From assembly GCF_000196495.1 (NCBI RefSeq), contig NC_011313.1:248001-312000 (forward strand): DNA of 64,000 nucleotides, written 5' to 3'. This DNA comes from Aliivibrio salmonicida LFI1238 (GTDB lineage Bacteria > Pseudomonadota > Gammaproteobacteria > Enterobacterales > Vibrionaceae). A program made the translations under genes and the position numbers. Positions 46,891 to 57,136 of the stretch are shown one piece after another (position 1 is the stretch's first letter; every line of letters starts with the position of its first letter). The notes beneath the pieces were generated by a model that saw only the letters and a list, made by a program, of their open reading frames with translations, was not told the DNA's origin and searched no databases.

Positions 46891-47898
46891 ATGTTTTTAG
46901 TTCGAAGTGGTGCTTTAGATGGCTATGAAAAATTAGTACAGCGCCTCGGTAGAAACCCTATTCATATCATGTCAGAAGTGGGATTAAGTACTGCGTTATT
47001 ACGAGATCCAAATATGTATCTCTCTTATTCAAAAGTGTCAGAATTATTAGAAATCACCGCGTCACATTGTGATGAACCTTTATTTGGTTTGTTGTTATCT
47101 GAAGCGCAAAGTAATTTAACGATTGGTGATCTTGGGTTAACAGCGACTCAGCAATTAACTATTTTTGATGCCATTGTTCATATTAAAAAATACATCTATC
47201 TTCATGCGGATGGAGTTAATATAAATACAATAAGATCCGGTCTTAAAGCCACGGTTATTATTGATTTTTCTTTTGATGGAATAAGAGGGAATAATCAACT
47301 TACCCAATTAAGTGTGGGGTTAATTTATAATAATTTACGTTATTTAACGGGGAATCATGAATCAAATTTCTATTTATCTTTAAAGCAGATTAAACCCGAG
47401 ATTCAACATGAGAGCATGCTAGGGTATTTTAAGGAGGGCATTCAGTTTTCTGCGGTGCATGATGCGGTCACTTTTTCTTCTGAATGGCTAGATAAATCAC
47501 CTCATTTTGAACAATATCAAATACGTGAATGTCTTCAAAAAAACATCCAAGAATTAAAAAAACACTACCCATCAGATCTTAGATATCAAGTGAGTATGGT
47601 GATCAAAAGCTTGCTGTCTTCGTCAGAATGTTCGCTTGAATTAGTCGCTAATGCATTAAATATTCATCCGAGAAGTTTACAAAATCAGCTCAAATCTGAA
47701 TCATTAACTTACGGAGGAATATTGCAATCAATACGAAAAGAAATCGCTATTGAGCAGCTGTGTGATCCAAGCTGCTCCATCACTGAATTAGCGTTGAGTT
47801 TGGGTTACGCGGAAGTGTCTATTTTCTCGCGTAACTTCAAACAATGGTTTGGGGTATCACCAAAGGAATATAAATCTAACGCAGTAAATAAAAAGTAA
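46891..47898 (+). CDS. AraC-family transcriptional regulator
   Basis: 335 aa from ATG 46891, chosen over longer in-frame starts because GAGGGAAGG precedes it and it gives the normal family length. N-terminal arabinose-binding/OruR-type region (about 10-200) and a C-terminal double HTH (about 240-330: ELVANALNIHPRSLQNQL and ITELALSLGYAEVSIFSRNFKQWFGVSPKEYK). Divergent from the epimerase, and likely the local regulator of the SDR-cupin-epimerase genes (inference). Confidence 0.9.
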   Translation: MFLVRSGALDGYEKLVQRLGRNPIHIMSEVGLSTALLRDPNMYLSYSKVSELLEITASHCDEPLFGLLLSEAQSNLTIGDLGLTATQQLTIFDAIVHIKKYIYLHADGVNINTIRSGLKATVIIDFSFDGIRGNNQLTQLSVGLIYNNLRYLTGNHESNFYLSLKQIKPEIQHESMLGYFKEGIQFSAVHDAVTFSSEWLDKSPHFEQYQIRECLQKNIQELKKHYPSDLRYQVSMVIKSLLSSSECSLELVANALNIHPRSLQNQLKSESLTYGGILQSIRKEIAIEQLCDPSCSITELALSLGYAEVSIFSRNFKQWFGVSPKEYKSNAVNKK

Positions 47899-47926
47899 TC
47901 TTTGATCTCTCTTTATGGCTTAACCA

Positions 47927-48832
47927 TTAACCAAAGCAGCGAGTTTGAGAGGCTTTTGCTGTCTTATTTATCGCTTGTATTACGGCATTAGGATTCGCTT
48001 TATAGAGACGATTTAAAGAACTGGTTGTGTTTAATTCAGTTTTTAAATACGCGCTGTAATCTAAGAAAGTGTCCATCTGTTCTGATCCATAATTTTGTTG
48101 GCATGAACTTACCCAACCTACGTAGTTTTTGAAGAATGTGGATGCGTCTTTTTCTGGCATGTCGGTCATGAGATAAGCCATGTCACGACTGGTCTGAAAA
48201 TGCTGAAAATCAATCGGAGTATCCCAATATCCGCCCCAGTACACAAAGCCATTATTGGTGAAAGTAGCAATGGCCGATTCTGCTAATCCACGTTGTTCTT
48301 TTTTGCCCAAACGATTCAGCATTCGATTCGCATATTCATGGCCTTTTAGTGGTTTGAATGTTGCGGTGCCCCAAGAGGTAAATTCCACAAATGGGTTTTG
48401 TAATGGGTTGATGTCAACGGCAACGCCATAAGCATGCAATGAAAGAGAAGACTTGCCAGCAATAGGACGATAGTTAAAAGCGGATGTGTTGTTTGCATCC
48501 ATTGATTTATTATCATCACCGCCAAATTGTTCAATGGGTTGTGCTTGAGCAATAGGAAAGCCTTTCTTATATAACTCGTTAAAAATGCGATCAACATAAG
48601 GGGCCACGGCATCAAGCACAACCACTTTTCCTGTTGCTGTTTTTCCTTCAAAATTATAATGAGTGAAGGTCACATTGCGTAAACGATCACATTGTACTGG
48701 GGCTTTTGGTGCCATGACATTGTTACTTGTCATGGCTTGGCACTGTGATGAAGAGAGTAGAGAGACGCTTGCAAAAGCAGAGGCAGAGCAAAGCCCGAGT
48801 ATTAGTGAGCTAATCAGGTGTGTTTTATTCAT
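47927..48832 (-). CDS. Exported M15-type peptidase
   Basis: 301 aa from ATG 48832 (AGGA upstream); an ATG five codons earlier lacks such a site. Signal peptide 1-21 (ASAFA). VanY/M15C motif SLSLHAYGVAVDINP with zinc ligands His133 and Asp140, and DFQHFQ with His211 near the end of the domain. Four cysteines (31, 48, and two near the C-terminus) could form disulfides in the periplasm. Likely a D-alanyl-D-alanine carboxy- or endopeptidase acting on peptidoglycan. Confidence 0.85.
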   Translation of the reverse strand: MNKTHLISSLILGLCSASAFASVSLLSSSQCQAMTSNNVMAPKAPVQCDRLRNVTFTHYNFEGKTATGKVVVLDAVAPYVDRIFNELYKKGFPIAQAQPIEQFGGDDNKSMDANNTSAFNYRPIAGKSSLSLHAYGVAVDINPLQNPFVEFTSWGTATFKPLKGHEYANRMLNRLGKKEQRGLAESAIATFTNNGFVYWGGYWDTPIDFQHFQTSRDMAYLMTDMPEKDASTFFKNYVGWVSSCQQNYGSEQMDTFLDYSAYLKTELNTTSSLNRLYKANPNAVIQAINKTAKASQTRCFG

Positions 48833-48847
48833 GAATGATCCTAGCAA

Positions 48848-49157
48848 CGTTTTTAGTTTTTGATTATGGAATGACTATGACACGGTTTACTTTTTGATTC
48901 TAGAGAGAAGGAAGTGCGCATAATTTGTACATAAATCGTTGTGATTCTTGTTCCAAAGTAAATATAGTTGGATTTTAAGAGTGAATGCAGTGAGAGTGGT
49001 GGACAACGTAAAATACTAACGATAAAATTTTTAAAATTTGTTTCTTGTCACTTTTGGCAAAAGCAAGAATTACAGAATTTAGTTAGTGATCGCTTATGTA
49101 AAAAATAATCCGTATTCAGATTATTTTCGATAATAGACGTGGGAGTAGTTAGTCATA
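48848..49157. other. Divergent intergenic region, M15 peptidase / DUF748 gene
   Basis: About 310 bp holding two divergent promoters; no specific operator or small gene recognised. Confidence 0.4.
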
Positions 49158-52100
49158 ATGTCGAACAAATTTAAATTAGCGGTTGATAAATTTCGCTCTT
49201 TGCATGGTGCTGTCCGTTGGAGCACTTATTTTCTTACTGCGTATTTATTCTATGCCGCGATGTTAGGTTTGCTTGTTCCTTATATTGCAAAGCAACAAAT
49301 CCCAGAACAACTTTCCGCATTAATAGAGCGTCCAGTCACGCTCACTGACATTACGTTTAACCCTTTTACTCTACAACTGGATGTTCAAGGCTTTGCGATT
49401 CTTGAAGACACAACGCCTTTTATTAGTCTAGAACACGCCAGTGTTCGTCTTAATTTTTGGCAATCTATTTTCAATGCGGCGATCTTTGTTGAGCACATCA
49501 CCATTAATAAACCATTTGTGGATATTGAACGACTCAATAACCCTGATGAGCTTGTGTTTAATTTCAGCGATATTCTAACCACTATCGCGAAAAAAACGGC
49601 ATCAGATCCTATCGTTGAAGAGCCAACCGATGAGGTTATTGATCGTCATGCGCTGTTGTTTCCTGTTCTAATAAAACACACTCGTATTACTCAGGCTAAT
49701 GTCCAATTTTTGGATGGTGTTTCTGGTGCGAAGTTAGAATACCCAAACATTAATCTGGAAGTAGGGGCTTTTTCAACGCAAGGCTTGCTAACGGATGCTG
49801 TGCCTACAAACCATTATCAACTTCATATGACGGACGCTGATTCAGGAACCGTTGATGTGCAAGGCCAAGTTCAATTAACACCATTAGAAGTGGTGGGGAA
49901 TCTTGATATTAAACAGATTCAATTGCCACGCTTATGGGGATTTATCGCTAAAGACATGGTGGCAAAATTGACGTCGGGTAAGGTGAGTCTGGCGTCAAAT
50001 TATCATGTAGTTCAAACCATCGGTGAAACAGAGAATGACGATGTAATGGCCATCACGACAGACCGCGGGATGTTCTCACTTAATGATCTTAATTTTGATG
50101 CTGATGATAAATCGATTCTGTCATTGCCCGTCTTTTCAGTCAATGACATTAAAACGGATGTAAACCAACAGACGATTGATATTGCCTCTATTACTTCAAA
50201 CGATCTTAATGTTGCCGTAAACGTAAATAAGAAAGGCGTCGATTTAATTCACTTATTTACACCAAAATCATTCTCTCAAGAATCAACTAAATCGCCAGAA
50301 AAAACAGAGGTTAAATCGCCTAAAGAGAGTGCTGTAGTCAATAGTGACAACGACGGTGTAACGGCGGAGTCGAAAGAGAAACCAACGCCTTGGTTGGTGA
50401 CGCTCAATGGTATTGAGATTAAAAATTACCAACTAAACGCAGAAGAGAGTGTGGTGACAGGAAAGCCAACGAAATGGCAGTTGTCACCTATCAACCTGAC
50501 CACAAGCCAAATTGTGAGTGATTTATCTAAGCCGATAGGGTTTGATTTATCTACTTCTGTGAATGGAAAAGGGGAGATTAATGTCTCTGGAACCGCAGAT
50601 CCTAAACTGCAATCTGTGTTGGCAGATATTGATGTTAGTGCATTAAACTTAGCTCAATTTCAGCCTTATTTGGCAACGGCAGTCAATGCCACGTTAACCA
50701 ACGGTGAGCTAAACACTCAAGCTAAACTGAATGCAGATGCGACAGGCAAAGCGATCGTAAAAGGAGGCATTCAAATAAAACGATTGTCTATCCGAGATAA
50801 TCACCGTCGCAAACCTTTTTTGAAGTGGCGTTCATTGGCGGTTAATACGTTTACGTTTGACTTACAAAAATCAAAATTGGCTATCGATACGTTAAGTTTA
50901 AGCCAACCTTATGCTCGTGTTGTGATTAATGAAGATCGAAGTACGAACATCGGTGATTTAATACGTACACCGTCGACATCTAAAAAAGCGAAAACAAAAT
51001 CATCGTCAAAAGGAAAGAAAGACAAACCATTTGCACTTAGCGTAAGAAAGATTGCGTTTAATAATGGTTCGGCGTTCTTTGCGGATAATTCATTAACGCC
51101 TAATTTCTCCTCTGGCATCGAACAGCTTAAAGGCAACATTGGTCATGTATCGAGTGTTCCGGGAACCAAAGCAACGGTTGATATCAGCGGGAACATTGAA
51201 AAATACGCCCCTGTAAAAGTGAAAGGGGAAATTAACCCATTACTAAAAGAACCATATTTGAATTTGGATGTGGTCTTTAAAAGTGTGGAGTTAACCACGG
51301 TTAATCCATATTCTGGCACGTATGCGGGGCATTACATTGATAAAGGCCAGTTAACGTTAGCGCTTAATTACCACTTAGAAAACAATCAATTAAAAGGTTC
51401 TAATCATGTCATTATTGATCAACTTCAATTAGGTCAAGCCAGTGACAGTGATACGGCAACATCATTGCCATTAGAGCTGGCGATCGCTTTATTGCAAGAT
51501 AATGATGGTGTGATTGATTTGGGTGTTGAGGTATCTGGTGATGTGAATGATCCAGAGTTTAGCTTAGGTGCGGTTATCTGGAGCACGATTTCAAATATCA
51601 TAACAAAAGCAGTAACGGCGCCATTTACGTTTATTGCGGGTTTAGCCGGATCGGATGAAGAATTGAATGTGATTGCGTTCGATTTTGGTGTGAATACATT
51701 AACGCCTGAAGAACAAGAAAAGCTGCAAACACTCGGTACGGCATTAGAAACTCGCCCTAAATTAAAATTGACGGTTGATGGTGCAGTGAATGCCCCTGAA
51801 GACAGTAAAGCGCTCGCTCTTGCACAATTTAATGAAAAACTGGCAGAGACAGCTCAAATCACAGAAGCTAAATTACCAGCGAATTTAAGCGCAAGTACAA
51901 TGCCAACATCCGGCGTTTTATCCGATGCATTAAAGGCATTGTATGAAAAAGAATCAGGAAAAGATGCCGATGATGTGGAAGATAAAATTGAACAAGATCA
52001 GGAAAATAAAGGCGTTGAGTTAACAGATGAAGAGTTAGCGAAACGCTGGCATATAGCGTTGTATAATTTGGCGCTTAATAAGCAAGAAGTAGCGAAAGGC

Positions 52101-52256
52101 GAATTAGGTCAACTGGCTCAACAACGCGCACAAGCGGTGAAAGCATATTTAGTTGATGTCGTTAACATTGATGCGTCTCGTGTGTTTTTATTGGACAGTC
52201 GATTTGATATTGAACAAGACACAAGCAGTGTATTATTAACGTTAGAAGCGAAGTAA
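49158..52256 (+). CDS. DUF748 AsmA-like envelope protein
   Basis: 1032 aa. One N-terminal membrane helix (about 22-43), then a long periplasmic beta-rich region with the DUF748/AsmA-like layout: FNPFTLQLDVQGFAI near the start, repeated short amphipathic strands, and a low-complexity Lys/Ser stretch in the middle (TSKKAKTKSSSKGKKDK). The last ~180 residues resemble an OmpA-like fold (FDFGVNTLTPEEQEKLQTLG ... RAQAVKAYLV). AsmA-like proteins are thought to carry lipids or assist outer-membrane assembly. Monocistronic with its own terminator. Confidence 0.88.
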   Translation: MSNKFKLAVDKFRSLHGAVRWSTYFLTAYLFYAAMLGLLVPYIAKQQIPEQLSALIERPVTLTDITFNPFTLQLDVQGFAILEDTTPFISLEHASVRLNFWQSIFNAAIFVEHITINKPFVDIERLNNPDELVFNFSDILTTIAKKTASDPIVEEPTDEVIDRHALLFPVLIKHTRITQANVQFLDGVSGAKLEYPNINLEVGAFSTQGLLTDAVPTNHYQLHMTDADSGTVDVQGQVQLTPLEVVGNLDIKQIQLPRLWGFIAKDMVAKLTSGKVSLASNYHVVQTIGETENDDVMAITTDRGMFSLNDLNFDADDKSILSLPVFSVNDIKTDVNQQTIDIASITSNDLNVAVNVNKKGVDLIHLFTPKSFSQESTKSPEKTEVKSPKESAVVNSDNDGVTAESKEKPTPWLVTLNGIEIKNYQLNAEESVVTGKPTKWQLSPINLTTSQIVSDLSKPIGFDLSTSVNGKGEINVSGTADPKLQSVLADIDVSALNLAQFQPYLATAVNATLTNGELNTQAKLNADATGKAIVKGGIQIKRLSIRDNHRRKPFLKWRSLAVNTFTFDLQKSKLAIDTLSLSQPYARVVINEDRSTNIGDLIRTPSTSKKAKTKSSSKGKKDKPFALSVRKIAFNNGSAFFADNSLTPNFSSGIEQLKGNIGHVSSVPGTKATVDISGNIEKYAPVKVKGEINPLLKEPYLNLDVVFKSVELTTVNPYSGTYAGHYIDKGQLTLALNYHLENNQLKGSNHVIIDQLQLGQASDSDTATSLPLELAIALLQDNDGVIDLGVEVSGDVNDPEFSLGAVIWSTISNIITKAVTAPFTFIAGLAGSDEELNVIAFDFGVNTLTPEEQEKLQTLGTALETRPKLKLTVDGAVNAPEDSKALALAQFNEKLAETAQITEAKLPANLSASTMPTSGVLSDALKALYEKESGKDADDVEDKIEQDQENKGVELTDEELAKRWHIALYNLALNKQEVAKGELGQLAQQRAQAVKAYLVDVVNIDASRVFLLDSRFDIEQDTSSVLLTLEAK

Positions 52257-52288
52257 CTGCTTACTTAATTGGTTAAATACGTTCTCGT

Positions 52289-52326
52289 AAAAATGGCGCA
52301 TCATGAAAATGATACGCCATTTTTGT
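52289..52326 (+). terminator. Terminator of the DUF748 gene
   Basis: AAAAATGGCG pairs with CGCCATTTTT, and the stem is extended by ATCAT/ATGAT. Confidence 0.88.
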
Positions 52327-52386
52327 TTTTGTTGTTCGTCACTAGAATGGCATTGGGTACTTTCTAAAAAGTAAGCGTGCGGGGAA

Positions 52387-53874
52387 CTACACCTTGTTTT
52401 TTACATTCCAAGGTAAAAGTGAATCGATATCTGGCGATCCAACACATAAACGATCTAGACAATACCTAATATAATCGTAAGGGATTAATCCGTTTGCCTT
52501 TGCTGTTTCTACAATGCTGTAAAGCATTGCACTTGAATCTGCACCAGCCGTTGAACCCGAAAATAACCAGTTTTTCCGGCCGATAACAAACGGTTTAACC
52601 GCTCGCTCTGCTCGATTGTTATCAATAGATAACAATCCATCATCAATATAACGAACTAATTTATCCCATTGATTTAATGTATAGCTAATCGCCTCACCTA
52701 ATTTTGTTTTAGGTGATACTCGACTAACTGCGCTATCAAGCCAATCACGGAGCTCTTTAAGTAAATCGCGGGCTTCTGTCTGCCTAGCAACATACTTGGC
52801 TTCAGGGGAAGCCTCTTTTAATAACGATTCGATCCGGTATAGCTTTTGGATTTTACTCAATACCCAATCTGCACTCCCTGTTTTCCCTTTTACTTGAACA
52901 CGTTGAGCCTCAATAAATCGTCGACGTGCGTGTGCCCAACAGCCAACTAAAATCGCTTCAGTTTGTTCATAACCTTGGTAACCATCGGTATGTAAATACC
53001 CGTTATAACCTTTTAAAAAGTTAACTGGATGGTAGCCATGCCTGCTAGATTGATAATCATAAAGTACAATTCCAGGCAAAACACCAGAGCCTGGAGAATC
53101 ATAGCCAGAGCAGTAGACCCACATATAACATTTTGCTTTTTCAACATCCAACACATTTACCGTTGTTTCATCACAATGCAGAGTGGGTTGTTCAAGCAAA
53201 ATACGATGTAACTCGTTATTAAGAGGGGTAAATAGTACCGAGCATTTTATTAACCAATCCGCCATCGTTCGCCGTCCAATAATGATACCCCATTGCTGAA
53301 ATAACGTTTCTTGACGATAAAGTGGAAGACTGTATTGAAATTTAGCCGTAATAATTTGAGCAAGTAAACTTGCGGTCGCAATCCCTTTAGGGATTGGTGA
53401 CGCTGGCATTGGGGCTTGTTTAATGTCTACTGAAGTATTGTTTTTTTCACAATTTCGGCAAGCATATTTAGGACGAACATGTTGAATAACTTCCACTTTA
53501 GCTGGTACAAATTCCAACTTTTCACTGATGTCTTTACCCATCGCATGCATCTCTAGACCGCAACACTTACAAGTTTTATCTTTTATGTCGTGGATAATAA
53601 CAGTACGCGGTAAGTCTTCAGGTAAGCGTTGGCGTTTTGGCTTTTGACGAGTGTAGGTAATCGTTTGTGTGTCATCATTTTCAATGATGATTTCTTCTTC
53701 TGTTTCATTGAATAAATCAAATTGAGTCGAGTCAGATTCACTGCTTTTACCAAAGCGCTGATGTTGAGCCAGTCGAAATTGCTCTAGAAGACGGTTATAT
53801 TTATTTTCAAGCTGAAGCACAAGTGCTTTCAGCTCGTCAATGGTATCAGGAAGTGGTTTTATTTTATCAGTCAT
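52387..53874 (-). CDS. tnpC: IS66 transposase TnpC, copy 5
   Basis: 495 aa, open throughout. One change from copy 1 at the end (VKNKV for VKDKV), which lies next to the terminal repeat. Confidence 0.94.
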   Translation of the reverse strand: MTDKIKPLPDTIDELKALVLQLENKYNRLLEQFRLAQHQRFGKSSESDSTQFDLFNETEEEIIIENDDTQTITYTRQKPKRQRLPEDLPRTVIIHDIKDKTCKCCGLEMHAMGKDISEKLEFVPAKVEVIQHVRPKYACRNCEKNNTSVDIKQAPMPASPIPKGIATASLLAQIITAKFQYSLPLYRQETLFQQWGIIIGRRTMADWLIKCSVLFTPLNNELHRILLEQPTLHCDETTVNVLDVEKAKCYMWVYCSGYDSPGSGVLPGIVLYDYQSSRHGYHPVNFLKGYNGYLHTDGYQGYEQTEAILVGCWAHARRRFIEAQRVQVKGKTGSADWVLSKIQKLYRIESLLKEASPEAKYVARQTEARDLLKELRDWLDSAVSRVSPKTKLGEAISYTLNQWDKLVRYIDDGLLSIDNNRAERAVKPFVIGRKNWLFSGSTAGADSSAMLYSIVETAKANGLIPYDYIRYCLDRLCVGSPDIDSLLPWNVKNKV

Positions 53875-53945
53875 GTAGATGACTATATAACGATAATACA
53901 GGTAATCAATCGGTTGCCTCCTATTCTTGACTGAGAATCAACTAT

Positions 53946-54293
53946 TTAAAGGGTTGTTTGATAATGTACCGGTTGATGTCCTAAGATATCAAAACCTTGT
54001 AATAGCAGTGTCAGTTGCTGCTCTGATAATGCTAACGTATCGTTATTTATATTTCGTGGCCATTTGAAGCGGTCTTCATCTAATCGCTTGTACCATAAAG
54101 CGAATCCTGTTTTATCCCAATACAATATTTTGAGTTTATCACGAGGCTTATTGCAAAATATAAATAGAGCATCACTAAACGGTGATAGTTGCATTTCTTG
54201 CTCAACAATCACGACAAGGCCATTAATGGCCTTGCGAAAATCGACAAAATCACGATGAAGATAAATGGTGGAAACATCAGTAAATACATTCAT
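53946..54293 (-). CDS. tnpB: IS66 accessory protein TnpB, copy 5
   Basis: 115 aa, identical to the other copies, although its usual coupling partner orfA is frameshifted here. Confidence 0.94.
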   Translation of the reverse strand: MNVFTDVSTIYLHRDFVDFRKAINGLVVIVEQEMQLSPFSDALFIFCNKPRDKLKILYWDKTGFALWYKRLDEDRFKWPRNINNDTLALSEQQLTLLLQGFDILGHQPVHYQTTL

Positions 54294-54506
54294 GATTGAT
54301 ACCCTTTTAATAAGAGTCCTATCCAGTGAGGTTCAGTATTAGCTGGCAATGTTAATCTTTTGTTTCCATCGTGCTTTACGTGCACTAAATGTCTTTGGCA
54401 GAATATTATGGTTACGACAAAATTCAGCGGCACTAAGCTTGCTAGATTGCTGAGATTCAAATAGAGCGTGCCATTGCTCTGGTGTTCTCTTTTTATCTTT
54501 TTGCAT
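54290..54506 (-). pseudogene. IS66 OrfA, copy 5, 98-bp deletion
   Basis: 98 bp lost between two gttaatc direct repeats, removing the perfect hairpin present in the other copies and shifting the frame. Confidence 0.92.
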
Positions 54507-54587
54507 AATTACGTTCTCGTTAAATGAAAGATCGTAAGATACGCATAATGAATTTTATTTGTTAGGTGTAGTTCCCCGCACGCTTAC

Positions 54588-56232
54588 TCTTATCCCCCTA
54601 AGTGGTGGGCATGAAATTCAAATACCACTCAATTATGTCTCTTCAGTTGGTTTGCATGAATATTGTTTTCCTGCTGTTTTGTATGGAGATGAAGCGATTA
54701 CGTTAGGCTTTGAGCAAGTATTGTTACGAGTCTTAGAGCAACCGGCATTGGTTGGTATTATTTCTAAAGAACAGAAAGCGATCTTTTTAGAGCGGGTGAC
54801 AGAGAGTTATACAAATACGTACGTTGGGGTGAGCAGAAGCCCTTATGCGGAGAGGTTATTTTCTCAATCACTTAATTTTCAGCAAGCAGAGCAAGGTTTA
54901 CTTATCGGCCATTCATTCCATCCTGCGCCTAAAAGCAGAGAGCAATTTACGGATGAGGATGCAAAAATCTATTCACCAGAGCTTGGTGGACAATTTCAAC
55001 TGTGTTGGTTAGCGGTAAATCAATCCATTCTTATCTCTGGTTCATCTGGAGAACAAACCGCTCAAGAGCGATTAGATGAATTAGTCTTTCAAGATCGCGC
55101 GTTATTCATCGATCTTAGTTGTGCGCTGAAAAAAGAAGAAACCGTCTTTCCTGTTCATCCATGGCAGTGGAAGGTTTTGCAAGAGAGAGGGGATATTCAG
55201 GCGTATTTAAATGAAGGCTTAATTCGAGAGCTAGGCGCTTTTGGCTCGACGTGGTATCCAACCTCATCGACGCGTTCTCTTTATTCTCCGTCACTTCCTT
55301 ATATGCTTAAGTTTTCACTCAGCGTTAAGCTGACAAATTCAATTCGTAATTTATCTCTTAAAGAAGTGGTTCGTGGAACACGGTTAAATCAGTTATTTAA
55401 TGACACCGACATAAGTAAAGAATTAGGCAATAAGCAAGGCTTTCAAGTGATGCAAGAGCCAAGTTATTTAGGGTTAATGACTAAAGAAGGGCAAGTGATA
55501 GACGAGAGTCTTGTGGCGTTTCGTGAAAATCCATTAAGTGCTAAGCCTGAAGAAGAAGCGGTAGTGCTGGCAACGTTAACTCAGCAGAATCCTTATGGTG
55601 GTGAAAGCCTATTAGCAAAAAGAATAAAGCAATACGCTGAGTCGAGTAAATTAAACTTATCGTTAGTTGCTCAGGAATGGTTCAGTGCGTATTGCCAATA
55701 TGCAGTGGTGCCTTTGTTTACTCTTCAGGCGAATTACGGCGTTGTCTTTTTGGCTCATCAGCAGAATATTGTTATGCAGTTAAAAAAAGGGTTTCCTATT
55801 GGAATGTATTATCGAGATTGCCAAGGAACAGGGTATACGGATCTTGCATTTGAACGCTTTCCTGAAGCCCTAAATCAAACAAAGCAAGATATTGAAAACT
55901 ATTGGAATGATGAGAAAGTTCGACGTTATTTTGCGTATTATTTAGTTATAAACTCGACCTTTAATGTGATCGCATCCATCGCGGCTTATTGTGACGTGAG
56001 CGAAAAAACATTAATGAAGGAGCTTCGTAAACAATTAGAAATATTGAGAGATAAGGGGGTTAACGATCCCCAGTGTTTAGATTATGTTTTAGACAGCGAT
56101 GCCTTGTGTTGTAAAGGAAATTTCTACTGTTATTTACAGAACATGAATGAGAATTCAATTCTTGATCCTGCTGTGATCTACTTCGATTTACCTAATCCAT
56201 TAGTTCATGTAAAGGATGCTATGAATGTTTAA
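54588..56232 (+). pseudogene. iucA: Aerobactin synthetase IucA, N-terminally truncated
   Basis: 548 native codons starting LIPLSGGHEIQIPLNYVSS. By comparison with IucA/IucC proteins of about 575-600 aa, the first 30-50 residues and the promoter are missing, cut at the IS66 end. NIS-synthetase motifs kept: IGHSFHPAPKSREQF, ELGGQFQLCWLAVNQS, FPVHPWQW and PTSSTRSL. The frame continues into the IS to a TTG (54559), giving a possible chimera of 557 aa. Would join citrate to N6-acetyl-N6-hydroxylysine. Overlaps iucB by 8 nt. Confidence 0.92.
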
Positions 56233-57136
56233 TTATACGACGTTAATTCTGAATCTCGATCTTAAGCCGACAATGAGTTTTACCTTGTCGACACAAGATA
56301 TTGAAGAGCAATCGGTTATTACTCAATGCCTTCAAGAAATTGATCATGTATTCAGTCATCATAAAATGATTGATGTACTCCATATTGCCTCTGATGTTCC
56401 TGATGCGTTAGCTCAGTATTTACCGGCTATCTATCAATGTCATTTATCACGCCAAGGATTTTATCAATACACAAAGCCTTGGCATTTACACACGGCATCA
56501 ACGTTATTTCCATTGATGGAAGTACAGTCGTTGCCGCAATATCGCCATCATCCTTTACGTCCTGAAACGCCAAAAGGCAAAGTATATCAACGCTATGATC
56601 ATGATGCGGAGGTTGAGATTAGCTTTAGAGTGTTTGATATTGAAAAAGACATGGATCGTCTCACAACGTGGATGAATGATCCTAGAGTTGCTCATTTCTG
56701 GGAGCAAGCGTGGAGTAAAGAAAAACTGACGGATTTTGCTCAAGAACGTCTTAATGATGATCATATTATGCCATTAATCGGTGAGTTTAACGGCAAACCT
56801 TTTGGTTATGTCGAAGCGTATTGGGTCAGTGAAGACAGATTAAGTCCGTATTTTGATGTGCAACCGTACGATCGTGGTATTCACCTTTTAGTCGGCGAAC
56901 CGGAGTTTCGAGGTGCGCATTATTTTAACTGTTGGATGAGAGCGATCAGCCATTATCTGTTTATTGATGATGCGAGAACTCAACGAATCGTATTAGAGCC
57001 AAGAGCGGATAATCAACGCTTATTTACTCGTATTCAAGAGGTGGGTTACCGCAAGTGTTTTGAATTTAATTTCCCTCATAAACGTTCGGCATTAATGATG
57101 CTTGAACGAGACGCCTTTTTTACGGAGCAATGGTAA
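56225..57136 (+). CDS. iucB: N6-hydroxylysine acetyltransferase IucB
   Basis: 303 aa. The N-terminal half is weakly conserved. The C-terminal GNAT domain (about 135-295) has SFRVFDIEKDMDRLTTWMNDPRVAHFW, GEFNGKPFGYVEAYWVSEDRLSPY and RIVLEPRADNQR, the IucB/siderophore acyltransferase pattern. Acetylates N6-hydroxylysine from IucD. Start overlaps iucA, stop overlaps iucC (TAATG). Confidence 0.92.
   Translation: MFNYTTLILNLDLKPTMSFTLSTQDIEEQSVITQCLQEIDHVFSHHKMIDVLHIASDVPDALAQYLPAIYQCHLSRQGFYQYTKPWHLHTASTLFPLMEVQSLPQYRHHPLRPETPKGKVYQRYDHDAEVEISFRVFDIEKDMDRLTTWMNDPRVAHFWEQAWSKEKLTDFAQERLNDDHIMPLIGEFNGKPFGYVEAYWVSEDRLSPYFDVQPYDRGIHLLVGEPEFRGAHYFNCWMRAISHYLFIDDARTQRIVLEPRADNQRLFTRIQEVGYRKCFEFNFPHKRSALMMLERDAFFTEQW

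Larger units (their letters stand above)
52371..54587 (-). mobile_element. IS66-family element, copy 5 (2217 bp)
   Basis: 24-bp ends as in the other copies, inverse orientation. It is exactly 98 bp shorter, owing to a deletion inside orfA. Flanks tctaaaaa (left) and tcttatcc (right) do not match. Its right side cuts off the start of iucA, so recombination or deletion accompanied it. Confidence 0.95.
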
